In this document: one piece after another, positions 8,787 to 15,751 of the stretch | Layout: each line of letters opens with the position of its first letter | How positions within the stretch are numbered: position 1 is the stretch's first letter | Assembly: GCA_902773135.1 (NCBI GenBank) | Contig: CACYDP010000010.1 | Location: 1-50,322, forward strand | From: an uncultured Ruminococcus sp. | GTDB taxonomy: Bacteria > Bacillota > Clostridia > Oscillospirales > Acutalibacteraceae | Direction: 5' to 3' | DNA length: 50,322 bases | Notes under the pieces: generated by a model | Database searches by the model: none | Seen by the model: only the letters and a program-made list of their open reading frames with translations | What the model was told of the DNA's origin: nothing | Made by a program: the position numbers and the translations under genes

Positions 8787-11012
8787 GTGAGCGATAAGAA
8801 AAAAGACAATGAAAAATTAAAGAAAGATACCAAAAAACAATCAAAGGCAATTTTAAAACCGTCAAAAATTTATTCACCCAAAAATTTTCCTTACCATAAT
8901 CGTGAGCTGAGCTGGCTTGATTTTAACAGCCGTGTTTTGGAAGAGGCGTTTGAAAAAGATAATCCTGTTTTGGAGCGTGTTAAATTTCTGGCTATTACGG
9001 CATCGAATCTTGATGAATTTTTTATGGTTCGTGTAGCGGGCGTGATGGACAGAATGCATTCTTCCAAATATAAGCATCCTGATGAATCGGGAATGACAGC
9101 GGCACAGCAGTTTGAAAAACTGACCGAGAAAATCCACGAATTTTCCAAGAAACAATATTCCTGTCTGCATCGTTCCATTATGCCGGCACTGAAAAAGTTT
9201 GATCTTGAATTTTTGAAAATCAAGGACTTGAACAAGACACAGAAACAGCAAGTTGATGAATATTTCGATAAACTGATTTTTCCTGTTCTGACACCCCTTG
9301 CGGTTGATACGTCCAGACCGTTTCCGATGCTCGCCAATAAAAGTCTGAATATTGCCATCAGACTTTCCAAGGACGGCGAAGATATATTTGCGGTGGTGCA
9401 GGTGCCGTCCATACTGGGAAGATTCTTTGAAGTGCAGTCTGAGATCGGCAGAACTTTTGTGATGCTGGAGGACATCATTATTGATAAATTATCGAATCTG
9501 TTTGCTTTGTATAAGATGCAGGCGTGCTGTACGTTCCGCATTACAAGGGATTCCGACCTGGATATTGACGAGGAAGCGGATGACTTGTTGGTGGAGATAG
9601 AACATTCGCTCAAAAAGCGTCAGAGAGGTGACCCGGTCCGATTGGAAATCAATGCTAAATGCGATGATGCCCTGAAAAAATTCCTCGTGGATATGCTCGG
9701 TGTCAGCACCAAGGAGATTTATGAAGTCACCGGACCGATTGACTTGACATTTCTGTCAAAATTCGGCAATTTAGAGGGCTTTGACAGTCTGCGTTTCAAG
9801 CCGATCACGCCCGTCAGTCCTCCTGCTGATTTTTACGGTTATGATGACATCTTTGAGGCAATACGGGAAAAAGACAGAATGGTCCATCACCCGTACGAAA
9901 GTTTCGACTCGGTGGTCAAATTCATCAATCAGGCGGCGAATGATAAAAACGTGCTTGCTATCAAACAGACCTTGTATCGTGTCAGCGGAAATTCCCCGAT
10001 TATTGCGGCACTGATCAAAGCTGCCGAAAACGGAAAGCAAGTCACGGTATTGGTGGAACTCAAAGCACGCTTTGATGAAGAAAACAATATCGGCTGGGCG
10101 AAAAAACTGGAAAAAGCAGGCTGTCATGTCATCTACGGACTTGCCGGACTGAAAACCCACTGCAAGATCGTATTGGTGGTACGGCGTGAAAACGGCGGTA
10201 TACGGCGTTATCTTCATATGGGTACCGGCAATTACAACGATATTACGGCACGGTTTTACACCGATATAGGACTGTTTACCTGTGATGAACAGTTCGGTGA
10301 AGATGCATCGTCTTTATTCAATGTCATTACGGGATATTCCAGACCGCCGGTCTATCATAAAATGAAAGTTGCTCCCACAGGGCTGCGAACATTTTTTGAA
10401 GAGATGATCAAAAACGAAACCGAAAATGCCCGTGCAGGATTGCCGTCGGGAATCGTGGCAAAGGTTAATTCTCTGGTTGACCCGCAGATTATCAGACTTC
10501 TTTATGAGGCATCTCAGGCAGGAGTGTCTATCACGCTGATCGTCAGGGGAATCTGCTGTCTTGTTCCGGGTATCAAGGGAATCAGTGAAAATATAGAAGT
10601 CCGCAGCATTGTAGGGCAGCTGTTGGAACACAGCCGTATTTTTATTTTTGAAAACGGCGGCAGAAAAAAGATCTATATGGGTTCGGCAGACTGGATGCAG
10701 AGAAATCTTGATAAACGCGTGGAACTGGTTTTCCCGATAGAAGACCCCGAACTGATCGAACGCTCTTTTTCGATTATCAATACAATGCTCCGTGATGTTG
10801 TCAATACCAGAATCCAGAATTCCGATACAACTTATGTGCTGCTTGACCGCAGAGGAAAAAAACTGCATAACTGTCAGCGTGAATTTGCCGATACCGCCAA
10901 GAAAACAATGCTGTCCAAAAAAAATACGGACAAAGAAGAAAGTAAATTCAAACCCCTTACCGGCGAAAATTATAAAAAAGAAATGCTGAAAATTAATAAA
11001 CAAAATATCTAA
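8787..11012 (+). CDS. ppk1: Polyphosphate kinase 1
   Basis: Makes inorganic polyphosphate from ATP, reversibly, in a membrane-associated complex. The 741-residue length fits (usual about 690-740). The N-terminal domain contains RELSWLDFNSRVLEEA and ASNLDEFFMVRVAG. Two phospholipase-D-like catalytic domains carry the phosphorylated histidine in LKTHCKIVL (His458) and a second conserved histidine in LEHSRIFIF (His615). The basic N-terminal 25 residues (KKKDNEKLKKDTKK) are a local extension. GTG start at 8787 preceded by GAAAGG. No ppx exopolyphosphatase is adjacent. pfkA follows with its own promoter. Confidence 0.97.
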   Translation: MSDKKKDNEKLKKDTKKQSKAILKPSKIYSPKNFPYHNRELSWLDFNSRVLEEAFEKDNPVLERVKFLAITASNLDEFFMVRVAGVMDRMHSSKYKHPDESGMTAAQQFEKLTEKIHEFSKKQYSCLHRSIMPALKKFDLEFLKIKDLNKTQKQQVDEYFDKLIFPVLTPLAVDTSRPFPMLANKSLNIAIRLSKDGEDIFAVVQVPSILGRFFEVQSEIGRTFVMLEDIIIDKLSNLFALYKMQACCTFRITRDSDLDIDEEADDLLVEIEHSLKKRQRGDPVRLEINAKCDDALKKFLVDMLGVSTKEIYEVTGPIDLTFLSKFGNLEGFDSLRFKPITPVSPPADFYGYDDIFEAIREKDRMVHHPYESFDSVVKFINQAANDKNVLAIKQTLYRVSGNSPIIAALIKAAENGKQVTVLVELKARFDEENNIGWAKKLEKAGCHVIYGLAGLKTHCKIVLVVRRENGGIRRYLHMGTGNYNDITARFYTDIGLFTCDEQFGEDASSLFNVITGYSRPPVYHKMKVAPTGLRTFFEEMIKNETENARAGLPSGIVAKVNSLVDPQIIRLLYEASQAGVSITLIVRGICCLVPGIKGISENIEVRSIVGQLLEHSRIFIFENGGRKKIYMGSADWMQRNLDKRVELVFPIEDPELIERSFSIINTMLRDVVNTRIQNSDTTYVLLDRRGKKLHNCQREFADTAKKTMLSKKNTDKEESKFKPLTGENYKKEMLKINKQNI

Positions 11013-11018
11013 AAAATA

Positions 11019-11047
11019 TTGTAAAAGTAAAATTTTTAGTGTATAAT
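11019..11047 (+). promoter_or_regulatory. pfkA promoter
   Basis: TTGTAA (11019-11024), 17-bp spacer, perfect TATAAT (11042-11047), 33 bp before ATG 11081. Confidence 0.7.
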
Positions 11048-11080
11048 TATATAAAATTTATTGTAAAGGATGTGTCGCTT

Positions 11081-12160
11081 ATGAAACGAGTAGGAATACT
11101 TACCAGCGGAGGAGATTGTCAGGGTCTTAACTCGGCGATCAGAGGAGCAGCAAAAGCACTTTATGAAAATTACGGTAATCAGGTTGAAATATATGGTATT
11201 ATCGACGGTTACAGAGGACTGATTAACGGTGAATACCGCCTGATGCAGCCAGAAGATTTTTCAGGAATCCTCACCCGTGGAGGTACGATTCTGGGCACAT
11301 CAAGACAGCCGTTCAAACTGATGAGAGTGATTGATGAAGATACCAGCATTGACAAGGTTGCCGAAATGAAAAAGACCTATAAAAAACTCAAACTTGACTG
11401 TCTGGTGATTCTGGGAGGAAACGGTACTCATAAAACAGCGAATCTTCTGTTTGAAGAAGGACTCAATGTTGTCACGATGCCGAAAACGATTGATAATGAT
11501 ATATGGGGAACGGATGTAACATTCGGTTTTCAGAGTGCCGTTGACATTGCGACAAATGTTATCGACTGTATTCATACAACGGCAACCTCTCACGGACGTG
11601 TCTTTATCGTGGAATGTATGGGACACAAAGCAGGTTGGCTGACACTGCACGCAGGTATTGCAGGCGGTGCGGACGTTATTTTGATTCCCGAGATACCCTA
11701 TAACATCGAAAAAGTTATCGACTGTATCAAATCCAGAACCAAGAGCGGCAAAACATTTTCGATACTGGCAGTAGCAGAGGGTGCGATTTCGGAAGACATC
11801 GCCAAGCTGCCTAAAAAGAAGAAAAAAGAAGCTCTTGCCAATTTGATGTATCCGTCGATTTCCTATAAAATCGCACACGAGATAGAGGAAGCAACCGGTC
11901 AGGAAACAAGAGTTACTGTTCCGGGACATTTCCAGAGGGGCGGCAGTCCGAATGCCTATGACAGATTTATCACCACACGGTTTGGTGCGGCAGCCGCAAA
12001 ATTAATCATTAAAGAAAAATACGGCTATATGACCGGTCTTGTAGACGGAAAGATCGTTCCCGTGCCGCTCAGCGAAGTAGCAGGAAAACTCAAAGGTGTT
12101 CCTGTTGACAGCGAAATTATCAAATCTGCTAAAGAAATCGGTATCAGCTTTGGTGTGTGA
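11081..12160 (+). CDS. pfkA: 6-phosphofructokinase
   Basis: Phosphorylates fructose 6-phosphate to the 1,6-bisphosphate, the committing step of glycolysis. The 359-residue protein shows the N-terminal GILTSGGDCQGLNSAIRG, the donor-site GGNGTHKTA (about 112-120), the catalytic PKTIDNDIWGT (Lys135) and GHKAGWLTLHAG. The glycine after Asn114 matches ATP-dependent enzymes, whereas PPi-dependent ones have Asp there. The Lys before TIDND is shared with PPi-type and some ATP-type long PFKs, where the classical bacterial enzyme has Gly. ATP is the likelier donor. ATG 11081 is preferred (AAAGGA at 11065-11070); an in-frame ATG at 11039 would overlap the promoter. Confidence 0.93.
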   Translation: MKRVGILTSGGDCQGLNSAIRGAAKALYENYGNQVEIYGIIDGYRGLINGEYRLMQPEDFSGILTRGGTILGTSRQPFKLMRVIDEDTSIDKVAEMKKTYKKLKLDCLVILGGNGTHKTANLLFEEGLNVVTMPKTIDNDIWGTDVTFGFQSAVDIATNVIDCIHTTATSHGRVFIVECMGHKAGWLTLHAGIAGGADVILIPEIPYNIEKVIDCIKSRTKSGKTFSILAVAEGAISEDIAKLPKKKKKEALANLMYPSISYKIAHEIEEATGQETRVTVPGHFQRGGSPNAYDRFITTRFGAAAAKLIIKEKYGYMTGLVDGKIVPVPLSEVAGKLKGVPVDSEIIKSAKEIGISFGV

Positions 12161-12169
12161 CCGGCGGCG

Positions 12170-12184
12170 GCGGAGTGCCTCCGC
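12170..12184. repeat. Small GC hairpin shared with the left end
   Basis: GCGGAG, a 3-nt loop and CTCCGC form a perfect stem 9 bp after the pfkA stop. The same sequence, reverse-complemented, is at 72-86. It directly precedes the first hairpin-unit copy, in the place taken by the GTGCG/CGCAC hairpin before copy 4. Confidence 0.7.
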
Positions 12185-12187
12185 AGT

Positions 12188-12261
12188 CGATTTAGCTCTT
12201 ATCAAGTCAATGAAGAAAAATCAATGTATAGATTCTAAGGCGACTTAATGAGAGTAAGTCG
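12188..12261 (+). repeat. Hairpin repeat unit, copy 1
   Basis: First of four direct copies in the gene-free stretch 12161-13032. The left arm CGATTTAGCTCTTATCAAGTC pairs with the right arm near 12241-12261 to form a stem of about 19 bp with one bulge and an internal loop that includes TGTATAGATTCTAAGG. Base changes in the arms here mostly keep pairing through G-U pairs, with one C-A mismatch. This copy has no GTGCG/CGCAC tail hairpin. It sits between the pfkA stop and the pfkA terminator, so it is transcribed in the pfkA 3' UTR. Confidence 0.85.
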
Positions 12262-12308
12262 TTCTATTTAATTTTCTTGTTCAGGTTCTATTCATATTTA
12301 TGTATATG

Positions 12309-12347
12309 GTCAATCACGGAACTTATGGGTTTCGTGGTTGACTTTTT
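12309..12347 (+). terminator. pfkA transcription terminator
   Basis: GTCAATCACGGAA (12309-12321) pairs over 13 positions, with two G-U pairs, with TTTCGTGGTTGAC (12330-12342), followed by TTTTT. It lies 149 bp after the pfkA stop, beyond hairpin copy 1. Confidence 0.88.
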
Positions 12348-12442
12348 ATATTTCGATTTTCTTAGTATTCTTATTGACCTTACGCCGTGACAGATTTATA
12401 ATAATAGCAGGCGAATTCATTGTTTTAACAAATTTTTAAAGT

Positions 12443-12534
12443 CGATTTAACTCTTATCAAGTCAATTAAGAGAATTTAATGTATAGATTCTAAGGCAACT
12501 TGATGAGAGCAAATCGTCCTGTGCGGTCACGCAC
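12443..12534 (+). repeat. Hairpin repeat unit, copy 2 with tail hairpin
   Basis: The same unit as at 12188, here followed after 4 nt by GTGCGGTCACGCAC (12521-12534), a 5-bp stem with a GTCA loop. The stretch 12535-12713 after it shows no supported gene or recognisable motif. Confidence 0.88.
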
Positions 12535-12713
12535 CCTCTCTTGTGGTTCTCTCCCTCGAAGAGTAGTAGATGCTAAAGCAGTATTGGGCAATAGCTGATA
12601 AATTTACTTTCCATCAATACTTCTATTTCATTTGCTGATAAAATTATTTTCGGATAGACGATACAGCTTTATTTCTGTCTTAACGATTTTGGTTATCGGC
12701 TATGAGTTCTTGT

Positions 12714-12828
12714 AAAGGGGTATTGGGAACCCCCTACGGGAACGGAACGATTTACCTTTTTTACATAGAGTTTTTCTAAATCGATGAGCCGGGGCGGCTC
12801 TGCCCCCCTAATCCCCCGCAACCCTTTG
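12714..12828 (-). repeat. Dispersed GC-rich split repeat, copy 2
   Basis: Reverse-complement copy of the blocks at 86-198: the TATTGGG...CCCCTACGGGAACGGAAC block (12714-12750) and the CCGGGGCGGCTCTGCCCC block ending near 12828. The central 40 bp differ. Inserted between hairpin copies 2 and 3. No coding potential was recognised. Confidence 0.85.
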
Positions 12829-12850
12829 AAAAGGCTTGACCGAAACTTTT

Positions 12851-12941
12851 GATGATACTCTCATTAAGTTAATTAAGAGAAATAAATTTATAGATTCTAA
12901 GGCAACTTGATGAGAGTAAATCGTCCCGTGCGGTCACGCAC
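12851..12941 (+). repeat. Hairpin repeat unit, copy 3 with tail hairpin
   Basis: A diverged left arm (GATGATACTCTCATTAAGTT) pairs with the right arm ACTTGATGAGAG as completely as in the other copies, because substitutions T to C and C to T keep pairing. The tail hairpin is at 12928-12941. Copy 4 begins 7 bp later, so copies 3 and 4 are nearly tandem. Confidence 0.88.
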
Positions 12942-12948
12942 CCGCAGT

Positions 12949-13040
12949 CGATTTAACTCTTATCAAGTCAATTAAGAGAATTTAATGTATAGATTCTAAG
13001 GCAACTTGATGAGAGTAAATCGTCCCGTGCGGTCACGCAC
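12949..13040 (+). repeat. Hairpin repeat unit, copy 4 with tail hairpin
   Basis: Almost identical to copy 2. The tail hairpin GTGCGGTCACGCAC (13027-13040) overlaps the 3' end of the reverse-strand spoVAE gene and contains its stop codon (13033-13035). Confidence 0.9.
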
Positions 13041-13389
13041 TATTTTGCCATTTTTTGATGGCTGCCATTATAAATCCGAAAATGATCGCTGCTGCAATCC
13101 CGGCAGAACACGCCGTTAGCCCACCATTGAAAATCCCTAACCATCCGTATTGCTCTACACCTTCTTCAATGCCTTTCGCCAGTGAATAACCAAACCCCGT
13201 CAGCGGTACAGTAGCACCTGCACCCGCAAATTCTACAAAAGGTTCATATACCCCGATCGCCGTTAGTGCTACACCAAGCGTTACATACAGTACCAGTATT
13301 CTTGCCGGGGTGAGTTTGGTCTTGTCTATTAAAACCTGTGCAATCACACATAATATCCCTCCCGCAGCAAATGCAATGATATACTGCAT
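13033..13389 (-). CDS. spoVAE: Stage V sporulation protein AE
   Basis: A 118-residue integral membrane protein with about three or four hydrophobic segments. The core is strongly SpoVAE-like: CVIAQVLIDKTKLTPARILV, then GAGATVPLTGFGYSLAKG. In Bacillus, SpoVA proteins move Ca-dipicolinate into the forespore and out at germination, and spoVAE lies with spoVAC and spoVAD. Here it stands alone. ATG 13389 is preferred because it gives the family N-terminus MQYIIAF and has GGAAGGTG upstream; in-frame GTG 13401 and ATG 13398 lie on or beside that site. The last codons and stop come from repeat sequence. No clear sigma-G promoter was found. Confidence 0.9.
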   Translation of the reverse strand: MQYIIAFAAGGILCVIAQVLIDKTKLTPARILVLYVTLGVALTAIGVYEPFVEFAGAGATVPLTGFGYSLAKGIEEGVEQYGWLGIFNGGLTACSAGIAAAIIFGFIMAAIKKWQNSA

Positions 13390-13565
13390 TCTGTTCATCA
13401 CCTTCCACTGAATATTTGATTTGATGATATTATTGTAGCCGGAATGTTTCCATTATATCCTCTGAAATACAGGAGATTTTTTCTTTATGGTCATAATGCA
13501 ATAAAATCCAAGTATTATTGTGTATATTTTCCATATAAAAAAATCATAAAATTCGATATTACACC

Positions 13566-13594
13566 TTGCATTTTCGGGATAAATATTCTATAAT
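13566..13594 (+). promoter_or_regulatory. mraZ (division cluster) promoter
   Basis: TTGCAT (13566-13571), 17-bp spacer, perfect TATAAT (13589-13594). It sits directly upstream of the MraZ boxes. Confidence 0.8.
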
Positions 13595-13604
13595 GATAAC
13601 ATTA

Positions 13605-13631
13605 AGTGGTGAAAGGTGGTTTAAAGTGGTG
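13605..13631 (+). promoter_or_regulatory. Triple MraZ operator boxes
   Basis: Three direct GTGGT repeats (13606-13610, 13616-13620, 13626-13630), each preceded by A/G-rich AAG or AAAG, lie exactly 10 bp apart, one helical turn. They start about 11 bp after the -10 box, over or just past the likely transcription start. MraZ is known to bind tandem repeats of this kind before its own gene and repress the cluster. A further AGGTGG at 13651-13656 is the ribosome site. Confidence 0.85.
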
Positions 13632-13661
13632 CCTTGTGCATCTCTTTAGAAGGTGGCATAT

Positions 13662-14081
13662 ATGTTGATAGGGTCTTACCAGCATAATATTGACCCTAAA
13701 GGCAGGGTGATTATGCCCGCTAAGTTCCGTGAAGAGCTTGGCGAGGTGTTTTATGCTACCAAAGGAACAGACGAGTCCGTGACCGTGCTCTCTCAACAGG
13801 CATGGGAAGAACTCGGTGCAAAAATTTGTGCACTTCCGTCCGCTCAGACAAAAGATCTGAAACGTTTCCTCTTTTCAAGTGCCGCCGAATTGATACCGGA
13901 TAAACAGGGCAGAGTCCTGATACCTCAGGTACTCAGAAATTATGCCCACCTTGAAAAAGATGTCGTCATTATCGGCACAGGCTCACGTGTCGAAATATGG
14001 GACGCTCAAAGATGGAACGATTATAACAATGCTATATCAGAAAGTCAGGTTCTGGAAATTATGAACCTCTATGAAATCTGA
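13662..14081 (+). CDS. mraZ: MraZ transcriptional regulator
   Basis: A 139-residue protein with two SpoVT/AbrB-like DNA-binding halves. The first starts MLIGSYQHNIDPKGRVIMPAKFRE; the second repeats the pattern near KQGRVLIPQVLRNYAHL. MraZ forms a ring that binds repeats in its own promoter and controls the division/wall cluster it heads. Start ATG 13662 agrees with the family N-terminus and has AGGTGG 5 nt upstream; an in-frame GTG at 13653 lies within that site. rsmH follows 24 bp later. Confidence 0.95.
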   Translation: MLIGSYQHNIDPKGRVIMPAKFREELGEVFYATKGTDESVTVLSQQAWEELGAKICALPSAQTKDLKRFLFSSAAELIPDKQGRVLIPQVLRNYAHLEKDVVIIGTGSRVEIWDAQRWNDYNNAISESQVLEIMNLYEI

Positions 14082-14105
14082 TTATCGGCAGGACGGAGGA
14101 TAAAA

Positions 14106-15059
14106 ATGGAATTTGTACATCGGTCTGTGCTTCTTTCCGAAACAATAGAATCACTTAATATTCAACCCGACGGAATTTATCTTGACGGTACCGCAGGAGG
14201 CGGCGGCCATTCTGCCGCAATACTTCAAAAACTGCGGAACGGTAAACTGATATGCGTAGATCAGGATCCTGATGCAATCGAAACACTGCAAAAACGCTTC
14301 GGCAGCTGTCACAATGTCCTTATTGTACAGTCAAATTTTTCGGAAATTCCCGCTATTCTGTCTGAGTATAACATACCGACACTGAATGGGGTTTTGCTCG
14401 ATATAGGTGTTTCTTCTCATCAGCTTGATACTGCACAAAGAGGATTTTCGTATCATAATGATGCTCCTCTTGATATGCGTATGAGTCAAAGTGGTATGAC
14501 GGCTGCGGAACTGGTCAATACGCTGCCGTTTCATCGATTGGTTTATATATTGTCGGTATACGGCGAAGAAAAATATGCCAAAAATATCGCACGAGCCATA
14601 GAGCGTGAACGAACGGTGCGACCCGTTACCACCACTCTTCAACTGGCGGAATTGGTCAAATCGGCGTATCCCGCAGCTAAAAGACACGATAAACACCCCG
14701 CAAGAAAAACGTTTCAGGCACTTCGCATTGCTGTGAACGGTGAACTTGACAGGCTTTCTTCGGGACTGGATAATGCTTTTGCAGCTTTGGCATACGGCGG
14801 CAGACTGTCGGTCATCACCTTCCATTCCCTTGAGGACAGAATGGTGAAACAGAGAATGGCAAAATGGTGTACGGGCTGTACCTGCCCAAAAGATTTTCCG
14901 ATTTGTGTCTGTGGAAATACGCCCGATGCAAAACTCGTGAACAAAAAACCTGTGGAAGCATCGGAACAGGAACTGCAAGAAAATCCAAGAAGCAGAAGTG
15001 CAAAGCTCAGAAGCTGTGAAAAAATAAAAAAATCGGAATTGATCGATGTTGTCGAATAA
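14106..15059 (+). CDS. rsmH: 16S rRNA (cytosine(1402)-N4)-methyltransferase
   Basis: Methylates N4 of C1402 in the ribosomal P site using S-adenosylmethionine. The 317-residue protein shows EFVHRSVLLSETIESL, the SAM-binding DGTAGGGGHSAAIL (about residues 28-41), LLDIGVSSHQLD and the C-terminal GRLSVITFHSLEDRMVKQ. Length is normal. GGACGGAGG lies before ATG 14106. It occupies the standard second place in the mra/dcw cluster. Confidence 0.96.
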   Translation: MEFVHRSVLLSETIESLNIQPDGIYLDGTAGGGGHSAAILQKLRNGKLICVDQDPDAIETLQKRFGSCHNVLIVQSNFSEIPAILSEYNIPTLNGVLLDIGVSSHQLDTAQRGFSYHNDAPLDMRMSQSGMTAAELVNTLPFHRLVYILSVYGEEKYAKNIARAIERERTVRPVTTTLQLAELVKSAYPAAKRHDKHPARKTFQALRIAVNGELDRLSSGLDNAFAALAYGGRLSVITFHSLEDRMVKQRMAKWCTGCTCPKDFPICVCGNTPDAKLVNKKPVEASEQELQENPRSRSAKLRSCEKIKKSELIDVVE

Positions 15060-15095
15060 TTTTTGTTTTTATCAAATATATAATGAAAGGGAGTC

Positions 15096-15623
15096 ATGGA
15101 CTTGGCAGCAAACAAGCACAGCGAGGCATATGATTTGTCCTTGTTTGAACCCGATCAGAAAAGAACTGTGAAAAGGGAAAAGAATCCTAAAAATCAAATG
15201 AATGAAAGTAATCTTATCAGACTTCATCCGGGGTCGATCACCAAAGCACAACGCAGAAAAAGAAATCCTGTGGCAATATTGGGTGTTGCGGTGCTTACGA
15301 TCCTTGTGGCATCTGTCTGTGCGACGATTGTGCAAAGCAATGTGGTACTCAACGAACTGAATGAGCAAATTGTCAGTGCCAATGCAACGATTGTCAAACA
15401 GCAGAATATGGCTGCTCAGTATCAGCTGAAAGTTGACAGTAAACTCTCGGGGAATGTGGTACAGAAATATGCCGAAGAAAATCTCGGTATGATACAGGCA
15501 AAAAATGCCCAGAAAAGATTTATCTCTCTTTCAAGCGGCGATGAGGCAATCGTGCTGCGGGAAGATGAATCCAATAATCCTATTGAAACGGTCGCTAATG
15601 CGTTTAAGGGACTTTGGTCATAA
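15096..15623 (+). CDS. ftsL: FtsL-like cell division protein
   Basis: A 175-residue bitopic membrane protein: basic cytoplasmic N-terminus (about 1-55), one membrane segment (about 57-80, VAILGVAVLTILVASVCATIV), then a heptad-like segment (LNELNEQIVSANATIVKQQN) and an acidic tail. Sequence identity to FtsL is always weak; the call rests on topology and position between rsmH and the transpeptidase gene. FtsL pairs with DivIC and FtsQ/DivIB in the divisome; a DivIC-type partner is encoded at 47949. Confidence 0.82.
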   Translation: MDLAANKHSEAYDLSLFEPDQKRTVKREKNPKNQMNESNLIRLHPGSITKAQRRKRNPVAILGVAVLTILVASVCATIVQSNVVLNELNEQIVSANATIVKQQNMAAQYQLKVDSKLSGNVVQKYAEENLGMIQAKNAQKRFISLSSGDEAIVLREDESNNPIETVANAFKGLWS

Positions 15624-15751
15624 TTGACGGGCATATGAAATAAGTATAAATACAAGGGTGGGTTGTAACGAAAGAAGAACAGATCTTTTGATACAACCCT
15701 TGTTTTTGATGAACAGGGAAAATGATTTAAGGGAAAGGAAGGATGCCTTTT

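Noticed and set aside
12535-12713. Possible gene remnant between hairpin copies 2 and the split repeat.
   Set aside because: Short frames on both strands are broken and resemble no family I recognise.
12161-13040. CRISPR array.
   Set aside because: The repeats are about 75-95 bp, palindromic, irregularly spaced and without uniform unique spacers; no cas genes are present.
15652-15703. Hairpin between ftsL and the PBP gene as an attenuator.
   Set aside because: Two mutually exclusive weak pairings with a long loop; only a short T-run after it. Not enough to call a regulatory site.
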